NCBI RefSeq assembly: GCF_000775615.1
Contig: NZ_AVPG01000009.1
Span: 1 to 64,000 of the forward strand
From: Pontibacillus litoralis JSM 072002
GTDB taxonomy: Bacteria > Bacillota > Bacilli > Bacillales > BH030062
Reading direction: 5' to 3'
DNA: 64,000 nt
In this document: piece by piece, positions 25,952-36,500 of the stretch
Position numbering within the stretch: position 1 is the first letter of the stretch
Layout of the letters: each line of letters opens with the position of its first letter
Notes under the pieces: model-generated
Database searches by the model: none
Told to the model about the DNA's origin: nothing
What the model saw: only the letters and a program-made list of their open reading frames with translations
Made by a program: the position numbers and the translations under genes

Positions 25952-26361
25952 TATGGTGAAAAAGTAGTAGAACAAGCGGGTGTAGCTGGAGAGAAGACCA
26001 TTACTTATAAAGTAACTTATGTAAATGGTGAAGAAATAAGTCGTAAAGCTATCGCATAGGAAATAGCAGTTAACCCAAAGAAATTATAAGAATTGGTACA
26101 AAAGCAAATGAATCAAATGAAGGTAAAGAAGAAGATGGTGACGAAACAGAGGGAGACGACTCTACAGCTTCTGATAATGGATCAAGTGCAGTAGTCAAGG
26201 AAAGCGAAACAGATAATAATGAAAAAAGTGATAATTCAACAGGTGAAGAATTACCAAACACAGCTACAAATATCTTCAATATTGGATTAATCGGTGTTTC
26301 ATTATTACTTACTGGTATATCAATTACTTTATTTAGACGTTTTAAAAAAAGTGAAGCATAA
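25952..26361 (+). pseudogene. C-terminal remnant of an LPXTG-anchored G5-domain surface protein
   Basis: The first frame reads YGEKVVEQAGVAGEKTITYK then VTYVNGEEISRKAI, the second half of a G5 domain, and is ended by an in-frame TAG. After a +1 shift it resumes with IIRIGTKANE, a Ser/Asp/Glu-rich wall-spanning stretch, the sorting signal LPNTA, a hydrophobic segment and the basic tail FRRFKKSEA before the stop. Such proteins are linked to peptidoglycan by sortase. The N-terminal bulk is missing and the transposase remnant lies directly upstream. Confidence 0.8.
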
Positions 26362-26631
26362 ATTCTCACAAACTGGTATTGCAGAGCGATGTCTTTATAT
26401 CCTCTCGATGCCAGTTCTTTGTATCTTATTTAATGGAAGATAAAGAACATAACTCCTTGATATACTGAAATTTAATATGTTACATTTAATTGGAATGTCA
26501 ACACTAACCTGTACCAAAAATTAAAGGGCTTGCATTTAAAATTCTACAAGTGTTAGATATCAAAGCGTTCCGTGAATCCAGATGTTGTTGAACCAATGAA
26601 CATAATCATCAAGTTTAATATGACTTTATAT
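26362..26631. other. Intergenic stretch after the surface-protein remnant
   Basis: I see no gene or clear regulatory element in this AT-rich stretch, apart from a weak CTGGTATTGC / GCCAGTT complement near 26375-26425 that could be a decayed terminator of the surface-protein gene. Confidence 0.4.
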
Positions 26632-26668
26632 AGAAAAAGTGTAGCCTTTGGCGGGCTACACTTTTTCT
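26632..26668. terminator. Bidirectional terminator at the end of the R-M module
   Basis: AGAAAAAGTGTAGCC (26632-26646) and GGCTACACTTTTTCT (26654-26668) form a perfect 15-bp stem with A/T tracts on both sides, so it can act in both directions. It lies 49 bp after the methyltransferase stop on the minus strand. Confidence 0.8.
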
Positions 26669-26717
26669 GTGAATTTTGTATATAACCTGTGAATTTGGTT
26701 TACAAACTGGAGCTTTA

Positions 26718-28055
26718 TTATATAACCTTGGATTCATCGTCAATAGTATCAAAAAGACTTAAATTGTGTATCTGTTCTGTTTCTTTTTGAACCTTTATTT
26801 CTTCATCAATAATCTTCTTCAGTTCTTTGGCCATTTTTTCTACTAAATCTACAACTAATGCATTTCCCATACAAAAGTATCTGAATTTATGTGGCATACC
26901 AGTATCTGTCCAATTATCCGGGAATCCGTTCATTCGTTCACATTCTATTGGAGTAAGTAAACGTAGTCGATTACTCTTATGGTCTCTAACCACGTGAGTG
27001 CTTCTATTTTTAGATGATTCACTTGTAAGAATAGTACGCCCTGGCCTGTCTAGATAATCAGGAAAAGCCATACCGCCTTCAGAGTATTGATATTTATATC
27101 CTTCACTTGTTACTCGATCTATTCGCTTGGGACCTTTCATATATTCCCAATCATCTAATTTTTCACCTAAAAAGAACTTTTCTTCAATAGGTTCTGATTC
27201 AAGAATATCTCCTAAAGTAGTAATTTTTTTTGGAACTTTTGGAATCACTTCTTCAGAATATACATTTCCATTTATCATTACTCCACTATTTCGGAATGGA
27301 AAACTAAAGTTATCAGAGAGCTCTACAATATCATTATTTAACTTTATTGATTTAGGTGCATGCTTTAAAGAGGATTCTTCATGAATTGGAAATTGAGCTT
27401 GAAAATATCCATTGCTATGAATAATCTCATGTGTTTCGAAATTCTTTATCATTTTATAAAAGTGTGTATCTTTATGGAATGCAAAAATAAACACTCTTCT
27501 TCTTTTTTGTGGGTACCCATAATCAGCTGCATTAATAACTCGCCATTCCACACCATATCCTCTTTTTTCGAATGATTTTAGCATGACTCCAAAGTCTCTT
27601 CCACGTTGTTTAGCTGGGGATTTTAGAAGACGATCGACATTCTCTAGAAGAACAAAAGGTGGTTGTTTCTCTGCAACTATTTTATCTATTTCCCAGAAAA
27701 GTACTCCTTTCTTGCCTGCAATCCCATCAGCCTTTGTTCTAGCTACTGAATAGTCTTGGCATGGAAAACCTCCTACTAAAACGGTGTGATCAGGGATTAA
27801 ACTCTTGGCTGCTTTAGCATATTTTGCTATATCTTCATTAGTAACTCTCTGTTCTTCTATATGCAGAGGATTTTTTAGATTAAACTTGTTCTTCCTTAAG
27901 TTATTTATATAGCAATCGTAAGCGTGTTGAACATTTTTTCCTGGTTCCCACTGATTAGCAAATACAGTGTCCCATTTAGACGAAGCTCTTTCAAAGCCGA
28001 GACGGAAGCCCCCAACACCAGCAAATAACTCGCTAATGGTATAGTCGAATTTCAT
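26718..28055 (-). CDS. DNA (cytosine-5-)-methyltransferase of a type II R-M system
   Basis: A 445-residue C5 methyltransferase. Conserved motifs occur in order: I FAGVGGFRLGF (about 11-21), IV GGFPCQDYS (Pro-Cys-Gln at about 98-100, the catalytic cysteine), VI LLENVDRLL (about 137-145), VIII QKRRRVFIF, then a target-recognition region (about 220-340), IX RLLTPIECERMNGFPDNW and X GNALVVDLVEKM. The start at 28055 is chosen because GGAGG lies just before it; an ATG at 28097 sits on the likely -10 region. It is divergent from a Sau3AI/MutH-like endonuclease gene, so it should protect GATC (as GATm5C) if the specificity follows Sau3AI. Confidence 0.92.
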   Translation of the reverse strand: MKFDYTISELFAGVGGFRLGFERASSKWDTVFANQWEPGKNVQHAYDCYINNLRKNKFNLKNPLHIEEQRVTNEDIAKYAKAAKSLIPDHTVLVGGFPCQDYSVARTKADGIAGKKGVLFWEIDKIVAEKQPPFVLLENVDRLLKSPAKQRGRDFGVMLKSFEKRGYGVEWRVINAADYGYPQKRRRVFIFAFHKDTHFYKMIKNFETHEIIHSNGYFQAQFPIHEESSLKHAPKSIKLNNDIVELSDNFSFPFRNSGVMINGNVYSEEVIPKVPKKITTLGDILESEPIEEKFFLGEKLDDWEYMKGPKRIDRVTSEGYKYQYSEGGMAFPDYLDRPGRTILTSESSKNRSTHVVRDHKSNRLRLLTPIECERMNGFPDNWTDTGMPHKFRYFCMGNALVVDLVEKMAKELKKIIDEEIKVQKETEQIHNLSLFDTIDDESKVI

Positions 28056-28090
28056 TTGACTTCCTCCGTTCTTATTTAATGATTTACTAT

Positions 28091-28119
28091 TAGACATTAT
28101 ACTATAAGATAGACATAAT
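28091..28119 (+). promoter_or_regulatory. Divergent promoter region of the R-M pair
   Basis: For the endonuclease, TAGACA (28091-28096) and CATAAT (28114-28119) are 17 bp apart. On the other strand TATAAT is the complement of 28096-28101, pointing to the methyltransferase. The direct repeat TAGACATTATA / TAGACATAATA (28091 and 28110) spans both. The overlap would couple the two genes' expression; no controller (C) protein gene is present. Confidence 0.5.
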
Positions 28120-28148
28120 ATAAAAAAATTCTATTTGGAGGGAGTATA

Positions 28149-29525
28149 ATGTCTGAAGGCAGAGTTACATATGATATCACAAATGCTCAATCAATTGAAA
28201 AGCATGCCAAGATGTTGGAAAATAAGACTTTTAGAGAATCTATGGATAATATTGTTATACGTGAAAGTGGAAATAAAGGTGGCTTAGGACAATTAATTGA
28301 AGAAAATCACTTTGGATATAAACTTAATAGTGATTCTGAGCCGGATTTCCCAGAAGCCGGTGTGGAATTGAAAGTAACACCTTATAAAATAAACACCAAA
28401 AAAGGCAATAAAGTTGCGAAAGAAAGACTAGTACTCAGTATTATTAATTACATGACATTACCTTACGAAAAGTTTGAAAATAGTATGTTCTACAAAAAGA
28501 ATAAATTACTTCTGCTAATCTTTTATTTATATCAACCTAAAGAGGAAATAAAGGATAGATTAGATTATAAGATTACTCATGCCCAACTATTTGAATTTCC
28601 AAAGAAGGATCTTAATATTATTAAGCGAGATTGGGAAATTATAAAAGAAAAAGTGAATAATGGTTTGGCTCATGAACTTTCTGAAAGAGATACGAATTAT
28701 CTAGGCGCTTGTACGAAAGGCGCGAATAAAAATTCACTTAGAGAACAGCCACATTCAAATGAACCTGCTATGCAAAGGGCTTATTCTCTTAAAGCTTCGT
28801 ATATGACAGCCATACTAAACGATTACATACTAGCTAAAAAAGCTACGTTTGAAGATTCTGTTATCGATGATGAGAGAGTTCTAGAAGAAGAGTCTTTAGA
28901 ATCTTATATACTAAAAAAATTCGAGCCGTTTAAAGGGTTTACTATAGATAAAATAAAAGCAACTCTAGATATTCATGCAAATAGAAAAGCTAAAAACTTT
29001 GCTCAGAAAATAGCAAGTAAAATGTTAAATTTACAAACTAATAATATTGAGAAGAGTGAAGAATTTATTAAAGCAAACATAAAGCTAAAAACGATTCGTG
29101 TTGAGAAGAACGGAAAAATAAAGGAGCATATGTCTTTTCCAACCTTTAAATATAAAGAAATAGTTCAGGAAGAGTGGGAAACTTCTACACTAAGACAAAT
29201 GTTCCTAGAAACCAAATTCCTATTCTTTATTTATCGTTTTAATGAAAATAATGAGTTATGTTTTTATGATGCTATGTTTTGGAATATTCCTTTTAATGAC
29301 TTGGAAATAGAAGTGAAGAAAGTATGGGAGGAAACAGTGAGTAGAATTATGGATGATCAAGCGGATAAACTTCCAGGATCAAAAGATAATCTAGTTTCAC
29401 ACGTAAGACCTCATGCGCAAAATAAGATGGATACTTACGAAACTCCTCAAGGTAAACAGGTTGTTAAAAAGTGTTTTTGGTTAAACAATTATTATTTGGA
29501 GAAACAATTAGGGTTAAATAAATAA
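28149..29525 (+). CDS. Sau3AI/MutH-family type II restriction endonuclease
   Basis: A 458-residue enzyme. The N-terminal half has the MutH/Sau3AI active-site pattern: GGLGQLIEENHFGYKLN (about 44-60) followed by EPDFPEAGVELKVTPYK, giving D66, E73 and K75 of a D-x6-E-x-K site. The C-terminal half is a second MutH-like domain without an obvious catalytic triad, as in Sau3AI, where it helps bind a second site. Sau3AI cuts before GATC. The length is close to Sau3AI's. GGAGGGAG precedes the ATG and the gene is divergent from its methyltransferase. The exact specificity is inferred from the family. Confidence 0.88.
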   Translation: MSEGRVTYDITNAQSIEKHAKMLENKTFRESMDNIVIRESGNKGGLGQLIEENHFGYKLNSDSEPDFPEAGVELKVTPYKINTKKGNKVAKERLVLSIINYMTLPYEKFENSMFYKKNKLLLLIFYLYQPKEEIKDRLDYKITHAQLFEFPKKDLNIIKRDWEIIKEKVNNGLAHELSERDTNYLGACTKGANKNSLREQPHSNEPAMQRAYSLKASYMTAILNDYILAKKATFEDSVIDDERVLEEESLESYILKKFEPFKGFTIDKIKATLDIHANRKAKNFAQKIASKMLNLQTNNIEKSEEFIKANIKLKTIRVEKNGKIKEHMSFPTFKYKEIVQEEWETSTLRQMFLETKFLFFIYRFNENNELCFYDAMFWNIPFNDLEIEVKKVWEETVSRIMDDQADKLPGSKDNLVSHVRPHAQNKMDTYETPQGKQVVKKCFWLNNYYLEKQLGLNK

Positions 29526-29530
29526 GGGAT

Positions 29531-29588
29531 AATGTAGCTTAAGGATGTTGACAATTTGTTGTCAACCCCGCTTAAGCTACATTTTTTT
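29531..29588 (+). terminator. Terminator of the restriction endonuclease gene
   Basis: AATGTAGCTTAAG (29531-29543) pairs with CTTAAGCTACATT (29571-29583), with an inner stem GTTGACAA/TTGTCAAC, and ends in a long T-run. It separates the R-M pair from the dpt operon. Confidence 0.85.
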
Positions 29589-29777
29589 AGAATGAAACTA
29601 TGGGGGAAATAAAGTGTAATAAGGAATGTTAAATATTTCAACTGTCATATGCAGTATATTTTCATTCTTTTATTATACCTTCACGCCAAACTTGCTATAA
29701 AAAGTCCAAAAAACTTATATCACAGCCTGAAATTTTTATGAAAAAATGTGTTTTTAAAGGACAGTGTATTGTAAAAG

Positions 29778-29792
29778 TTAACATTATGTTAA
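29778..29792. promoter_or_regulatory. Perfect palindrome over the likely dptFGH promoter
   Basis: TTAACATTATGTTAA is a 15-bp perfect inverted repeat with a single central base, 39 bp before the dptF start. It overlaps a plausible promoter (TTGTAA at about 29770, TAAAAT at 29790-29795). It looks like an operator for a dimeric regulator. No regulator gene is adjacent. Confidence 0.5.
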
Positions 29793-29830
29793 AATTGTAC
29801 CATGCAATTAGTATTAATGGGGTGTGAATA

Positions 29831-32134
29831 ATGTCGGGGTATTTGTTTGATTTTTTAATAGATGTAAATCCTAAATTAGCTGGTTTAGCAAACAAAGTGG
29901 AAGATATGGTATATGAATATCCTAATTCCGCTATTATGAATGCTAGACTTTTCACGGAAGAACTTGCAAAGCAGATTATAAGGCAAGAAGACGATTTATC
30001 TTATTTACTACATAAACGTCAAGCTGAGCGAATTCACGGACTGGATAATAACGGTATTTTGAAGAAAGATGTATCAAAAGCTTTTGATACGGTTCGGTCC
30101 ATTGGAAATAAGTCAGTACATAATATACAGGACGAAAATATTGAAGATGCTCTTCGTGTGCATCGTAATATGTTCAAACTATCGGTCTGGTATATGGAGG
30201 TATATGGAGATTATAGCTTTGCATCTCCAGAATATCGTTCTCCAAAAATACCTACAAAAGCTGAAGAGACAGCAAATAGTATAAACAAAGATGAAATAAA
30301 TGATTTTATAAAGGATACGCTGACACAGCAGTTACAAGATTTAATTAAAGAAAAAAATGTAACTAGTTTAGATGATAATATAGGTCCTTTAGATAACCAA
30401 AAAAAAGAAGAGAAAATTAATCCACAAAAGCTTGGTGGAAGTGCACTTATTTATGAGCTCTCAAAATTAAGAGAATCATCACAAGAAGCTATTGAAAATG
30501 CTAATGCTTTTAGCGAATTTAAAGAATATATGCATGTAGAACGTCCTATTCAAGAAGATCTTGTAAATGCTTTAGAAAGCGCTTCTAAAAAGAGTGGTAG
30601 TCAATTAGTTCTGTTGTGCGGTAGTGTTGGGGATGGTAAGTCGCATATGCTTGCATACTTAAAGAAGAATCGCCCAGACATAATGGAGCAGTTTGCAATT
30701 CATAACGATGCAACAGAGAGCTTTGATCCTACTAAAGATTCAATGGATACTTTAAATGAAATTTTAGAACCGTTTTCTGACACTAATATTGAACGAAGTA
30801 ATGAAAATTTAATATTAGCGATTAACCTAGGGGTGTTGCATAACTTCCTAGAGACAGAATATGCAAAATCTAGTTATCAGAAATTGAGTAATTATATTTT
30901 TGCATCAAATGTATTTGATCGTACCATACTTACAGACCAAACAGAGTCGAATTCATTTCAATTGATTAGTTTTAGTGACTATCATGCATATGAATTAACA
31001 ATTAATGGCCCAGAATCATCATATTTTCATGAACTTCTTAAAAGAATAGCTTTACCAGTTGAGCAAAACCCGTTTTATCAAGCATTTTTGTTTGATGCTA
31101 GTTCTGGTTATAAAGGAACGGCTATGTTGAACTATAAGTTATTACAATCAGAAAGTGTTAGAGAAAGAATAGTAGATATTCTTATTGCTACTATCATACA
31201 ACGGAAAGTTATTATTTCAACAAGAGCATTAATGAATTTCATTTACGATATTTTAGTGCCAAACGATTATGAAAGGGGACACTACCCTTCTTTAATTGAA
31301 AGTATGGAGTCATTATTGCCTAATTTAATATTTGGTCACCCAGAAAAATCTCAAATATTGCAAAAGATTGCTTTTTTAGATCCAGTAGATACTAGATCAG
31401 AGAAGTTAGATCAAGCAATTATTGAATTGAACAATGCTCATAATATTAAAGAAGTATTTAAAAAGAATATAAAACTTCATCAACTCGATCAAATTCGTGA
31501 AGGGTTAGAAGAATTAGGGCCATTTTTTGAACTTACTCAATCAACCAAGTCATTACTTAATAGTTCCTTAATACGTCTTATCTATTTTCTATCAGATCAA
31601 TTACATGATGAATTTAAAAAAACTTTATATAAAGAATATGGTCAATATTTATATGAATATAATCAAGGGAATGCTAGAGGTTTAAGGAACCTGTATCAAA
31701 AAGTGATTGAAGCGGTTTTTAAGTGGAGAGGAAGTCCAAAACAAAATTATATATATACAACCGACTCAGGTGACGATATGAAACTTGCAATAGAATTAGA
31801 TATGTCACCAGATGTATCCAATTTGATCAAACGGGATAAGGATGTTCATTATCGCTTTAATAATACGTTAATTGTAGATTATATGTGCAATTCAAATTCA
31901 GTTAAATTAGAACTGGATTATCCATTATTTGAACGGGTGATGAATGTCTTGAATGGTTATAGACCAAATAAAAAGGATAAAGAAGATGCTATACAATTCG
32001 TTGAATTCATTGAAAAAATTGTGAGTTTAAATAGTAATGTTAATAATATGATTATTTATCAAATGAATAGTAAAAAGTTATTTAACTTTTCTTTTGACCC
32101 GATTTTTGAAGAATATACATTTAAGAGGTATTAA
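29831..32134 (+). CDS. dptF: DNA phosphorothioation-dependent restriction protein DptF
   Basis: A 767-residue protein. Residues about 1-120 resemble the DUF4145/HsdR-N type helical region (DPKLAGLANKVEDMVYEYP; IHGLDNNGILKKDVSKAFDTVRSIGNKSVHN). A P-loop, LVLLCGSVGDGKSHM, lies at about 260-273; the GDGKSH form is what I associate with DptF. DptF acts with DptG and DptH to restrict DNA lacking phosphorothioate marks. dptG starts two bases after the stop. The usual modification genes dndABCDE are absent from the window, which makes the partner mark uncertain. The name rests on architecture and gene order. Confidence 0.85.
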   Translation: MSGYLFDFLIDVNPKLAGLANKVEDMVYEYPNSAIMNARLFTEELAKQIIRQEDDLSYLLHKRQAERIHGLDNNGILKKDVSKAFDTVRSIGNKSVHNIQDENIEDALRVHRNMFKLSVWYMEVYGDYSFASPEYRSPKIPTKAEETANSINKDEINDFIKDTLTQQLQDLIKEKNVTSLDDNIGPLDNQKKEEKINPQKLGGSALIYELSKLRESSQEAIENANAFSEFKEYMHVERPIQEDLVNALESASKKSGSQLVLLCGSVGDGKSHMLAYLKKNRPDIMEQFAIHNDATESFDPTKDSMDTLNEILEPFSDTNIERSNENLILAINLGVLHNFLETEYAKSSYQKLSNYIFASNVFDRTILTDQTESNSFQLISFSDYHAYELTINGPESSYFHELLKRIALPVEQNPFYQAFLFDASSGYKGTAMLNYKLLQSESVRERIVDILIATIIQRKVIISTRALMNFIYDILVPNDYERGHYPSLIESMESLLPNLIFGHPEKSQILQKIAFLDPVDTRSEKLDQAIIELNNAHNIKEVFKKNIKLHQLDQIREGLEELGPFFELTQSTKSLLNSSLIRLIYFLSDQLHDEFKKTLYKEYGQYLYEYNQGNARGLRNLYQKVIEAVFKWRGSPKQNYIYTTDSGDDMKLAIELDMSPDVSNLIKRDKDVHYRFNNTLIVDYMCNSNSVKLELDYPLFERVMNVLNGYRPNKKDKEDAIQFVEFIEKIVSLNSNVNNMIIYQMNSKKLFNFSFDPIFEEYTFKRY

Positions 32135-32136
32135 AT

Positions 32137-33513
32137 ATGTCATATCAGAATAATTTAAGTGAATTAAAAAAGGCAATGAGAATTAAAGATGATAAACAAA
32201 AGCTTACTCACGTTAGAAATACTAAAGCTATGTTACTACCTTTTACAAGTCGAGCTACAGAACGAGCTAAATTTAAAAATGGTTTTTCTGGAGTTGTAGG
32301 CGAGTTTACCCGGTTACTGTTAGGATATGAACTCAAACATGAAATGGATAAATCATCAATTAATGAGAAAATATTAAAAAAAGTTGATGTTTCTCAGGAA
32401 GACGAACCATATTTTACACGCTTAATAAATGGATTTTTGTTTGACAATGAAAATCAAATGAAAATTTTTCATCCACATATGATGCTATATTTACCTTTAA
32501 GTAAGGAGAAAGACGTAAAAGGGGAAAAGGAGATTGCTCATTTCTTAAAGGATTTAATAGGGGATGATTTACAAGAAATTCAATCGGTTTTGGAAAAAGA
32601 TCATCATGGTCATTTAATTACTAATTTAATTATCGACCATTTAGATAATTTGAAGGATAAGGAAACAAAGAAAAAATACACTAGCAAGTTACCTCATATA
32701 GCTGATTTATTAAAAGAAGATTTACAATTTATAGTGAACCATAAAGAGTACTTTGTTGAGAATGTTAATTTGTTCCTAGCGTATTATTATTTTTATTACA
32801 TTACACAATTAACACTAAAATTCAATCAAATGTTTAATGCGTCCTACGTAAACGAAAATAAAATGGTGTATTTATTAGATTGGGAAGGCGCAAGTAAAAG
32901 TAGACCTAGTTATAAGTTTGGATATCAAAAAATAAAACATTCTTCTGCCTCTTTAATCATCCATTATGATTGTCAAGAGCATTTAAACTATATATTTGGT
33001 ACTTCAGGGTTATGCTATCCTGAATTTTTAGACCTATATGTTAATAAGCCTCAAAATGAGCAAGAGGAAATAATTGATGCGATACAATGCTGGATTAAAG
33101 AATACCGCTATCATTTAGCGTTACCAAATATAGAGATTCCTAATACTTTTAAAGAAGTTGTTGTAACATTAAAAGATAGTCTTAATGAAGGGTTTCAATT
33201 AGGAACTATGCAAGGTGTTTCTTCCAGATTCAAAATTCCTATCGACGAAATAGGAAAAAAATATTTTCTGAAAACTAGAGGTTCATTAGGTTATATGCTC
33301 AACCTTTCTCAAGATTTATTATTGCTTTTAACAGCAGTAAGTGTGAAAAATGAACGGAAACCTTTAAAGCAAGTATTCCAATCGCTTGAAGAACGAGGTG
33401 TTTTTTTAGATCGACATTCTAAAGAAGCTGTAGTTGCTCTGTATGATCAATTAAATTTACTAGATAAAAAAAGTGATAGTGGAGATGCTCAATATGTTAA
33501 ACCAATTTTATAA
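32137..33513 (+). CDS. dptG: DNA phosphorothioation-dependent restriction protein DptG
   Basis: A 458-residue soluble protein without a recognisable catalytic motif. It lies between DptF and DptH, and its C-terminal pattern (LNLSQDLLLLLTAVSV, LEERGVFLDRHSKE, KSDSGDAQYVKPIL) is what I recognise from DptG proteins. DptG is required with F and H for restriction, but its molecular role is not established. Translation is coupled to both neighbours: two bases after dptF, and overlapping the dptH start by 20 bp. The region is visibly AT-richer than the metabolic genes either side, consistent with acquired DNA. Confidence 0.83.
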   Translation: MSYQNNLSELKKAMRIKDDKQKLTHVRNTKAMLLPFTSRATERAKFKNGFSGVVGEFTRLLLGYELKHEMDKSSINEKILKKVDVSQEDEPYFTRLINGFLFDNENQMKIFHPHMMLYLPLSKEKDVKGEKEIAHFLKDLIGDDLQEIQSVLEKDHHGHLITNLIIDHLDNLKDKETKKKYTSKLPHIADLLKEDLQFIVNHKEYFVENVNLFLAYYYFYYITQLTLKFNQMFNASYVNENKMVYLLDWEGASKSRPSYKFGYQKIKHSSASLIIHYDCQEHLNYIFGTSGLCYPEFLDLYVNKPQNEQEEIIDAIQCWIKEYRYHLALPNIEIPNTFKEVVVTLKDSLNEGFQLGTMQGVSSRFKIPIDEIGKKYFLKTRGSLGYMLNLSQDLLLLLTAVSVKNERKPLKQVFQSLEERGVFLDRHSKEAVVALYDQLNLLDKKSDSGDAQYVKPIL

Positions 33514-36500
33514 TTATTTAGCAGATAAATTAACAGATTTTCTAGAAACTCAATCTTTAAAGGGGGGAGAGCGTTTCTACCTTCAGTTTGATGAAAAGAC
33601 ACATGTTAAGGAGTTTGCCGATACCTTGAATGCTTTGGATAATGCGGAACCATTTAAATACACGCATGAAAAAGGATCTCCTTTTGAGACATTTGCTCTT
33701 AACATAAATGGAATTCGAGTTGTAGTAGCGGCAACGAAGGAAGACGTAAAGCCGGACTATCTAGTAACACTTCGAAATAAAGCAGGTGAACAAACCGACA
33801 AGTGGGAGAAAACGGCTTTATTAAGCATTTGCGACGAAACTTTAGATAGTATTCGTGGCGGGAGTAGTGACTTGCAAAAAGAAGGTATGCCGTTCCATGT
33901 TAAATCAATTGTTAGTAATTTAAAGGAAGAAATTGAAAAATCAAACTTAATGAAACATGAGAGAGAAGTGTTGGATTTCCATTTAGATACAAAGTTAAAA
34001 GATATCATAACTCAACCTTCTTTATTTGATTTTGAAGAAGTTCTTTCCTTACTTCACCAAGAGAAGATTCCAAAAGTGGTATACTCTCAATTAGGATTAT
34101 TCTATGATGGGAATCTTTCTGAATATACGAACCGTAATGCAGTGAATAAGAGACTAGAAGAAAATGCAGATTTGTATGAACGAGTACAACATATACATGA
34201 ATATGAAAATCTTGATCAACAATTAGAGAAACTATTTGACGATAAAGGTGTTAAAAAGTTAAAGCGGGAAGATTGGCAGCAAGTTGAATATAAAGATGTG
34301 AAAGAATCAAACGATCAGTTGAAGAAGCTAAAAGGTGAGGTGCTTTCATACCATGAAAAGCAAAACAAGTTAACAAATGAAAAGTTAACTTATTGGGAAA
34401 AAGCACAAAATGAAAATACGAAACCTGGTCAGAGAAAGCGTCATATAATTGTCTTTAACCCGGATAGTGAACCAATAATTAATATGACGTTTGAGTTTGA
34501 TGAATATCTTAGAAAAGATTATTTGACTAAGAATAGCTTGGATATTGCTGAGGTAAAAGGGAAAAAATTGCATGTTTCGATTCCTAGTGGTACAAACGAA
34601 ACGACTTTTAGAAAAGTATCGTATAAGCACAATAATGAAAATAAATCATCTTATGACTTTTATATTTGTATAGTAGAGTGTACTCCTTCGCAGTTAGAAG
34701 GTATCAAAACCTATTATTCTATAGATTCAACAAGGAAAAACATCGTCATTACGAGCGATGAAGAAAGTGTTATATTTGGATTGCTTGGCAATGATGTAGA
34801 AGAAATAACATTAGAGCAAGAAAATGAAACCATTCAATTAATGTCAGGAAAGTCCTTTATAGTGTCTGGAGATTCACCGGCTTGGACTGATGACACTTTA
34901 ACACTCACTTTAAAAACTGGGCTCTCTTCAATACCTATAAAGTTAAAAGAACAAGTTGTGAAATTGCCTCCTGTTCTTGGTCAACGCGTTTGGAAATTGA
35001 AAAGGGAGCATCAAGAGCATTTCTTTTACAAAAATAATAAGCTGCAACAAGGAACAAGAGAGTTTAACATTAGAGAAGAATATAATGAGTATTTGATGTA
35101 TGAAAGCCGGTGGATAAATGAGGAAATGCGTTACGCACATTTATCCATTCAAGGTCTCGAATCAATGAAGTTAGATATTAATCCTATGATTGAAGAAGCT
35201 TATCAACAATTGTTAGAGTACTATCAAAATCACACACTCCCAAGTTTATCCTATATGGACACCACATTAATACAAATTAGTCGACAGTTTTTACAAGCGT
35301 ATAATAATGAAATTGATTCAATTAATGAAGGTGTTCCATTAACTACACGTCAAAAGAATTTATTTTTATTAGGTACAATTCGTAATGGTAGGAAAGTGTT
35401 GCTCACACCTCTTCATCCATTAAATATTTTATACCAGTTAAAGGTTAATGAAGAGTTAGAAGATGAACAAGTAGAGTCTCATATATTGGAGAGATTAAAG
35501 CCAAATAATTTACTTCCGTATATTTACGAACAAGGTGATGTAATTTATAAACCTGTAAATCAAAATGTAGCTAGTGAATGGTTGATATATGAGCCACTAA
35601 ATCATGAAACGTTAGAAGGGTCTGACACTTACCATGCTAATTTAATAGAAGAGAAAATGAAACAATTCATTGATCATTTTAGATATCTATTTTTGCATGG
35701 TTCAAAAGCTCCTCTTAAAGTTAATGTAATCAATATGAGCAATGATAAGGAAGTATTAAGAGGTATTATTCAGTTTTTGAAGTCCCAAGTAGAGAAGAAT
35801 GGCTTAAGTGCTATTGTTCCTGTTGCTATTTCTATTTATCACCATGTTGAATCAGAAAGTGCCTTTGAGTCTTTCTCAATGTATAATGATACTGCACAAA
35901 TTGAGCAAATATTTGATGTATCACTACAAACAAAGAATTTAGACCCAATTGATATGTTACGGATCATTCGCGATAATATTCAATATTATAAGCTTAAAAA
36001 TAATGGCGAATATCGTTATGCACATATTTCTTTTTATCGTATGGCTAACCAAGAATATAATGCCAAAAATAGAATGAATGAAATTGATTCAGGAATGGCA
36101 TTAGACGGTTTGCTCTCTTCTTTAAATTCTTTAGCAACCCAAAATGATTTCAGAACAGGGTTTGGAACAAAGCATTCATTACATGATGATAATCTATTCA
36201 TGCAAACAGTGAGAAATATGAATGAGTTCGCAAGTAATTTGGATAATGAGGGTAGGAACCCGTATAGTAAAAGACAATCTATTGTTACCATGTCCTCTTC
36301 ATTACAAGAAGGCATGTTAGATAATCTATACAATGTATCCCATTGGGTGACTTTTATTGACCCTCACGTTGATTTAGAGTATTTTCAACGTTCTGCAAAA
36401 GAGTTGCTAGTTATTCATTATAGTGATCAGTACTCATCTTCTGACAAATATGATGCGATAACTGTAACAGATAAGAATTTGCAGTATGCTAAAGTTATTG

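Noticed and set aside
28056-28148. Controller-protein (C-box) regulation of the R-M pair
   Set aside because: There are short direct repeats between the divergent genes, but no small helix-turn-helix C gene is present; overlapping promoters explain the repeats well enough.
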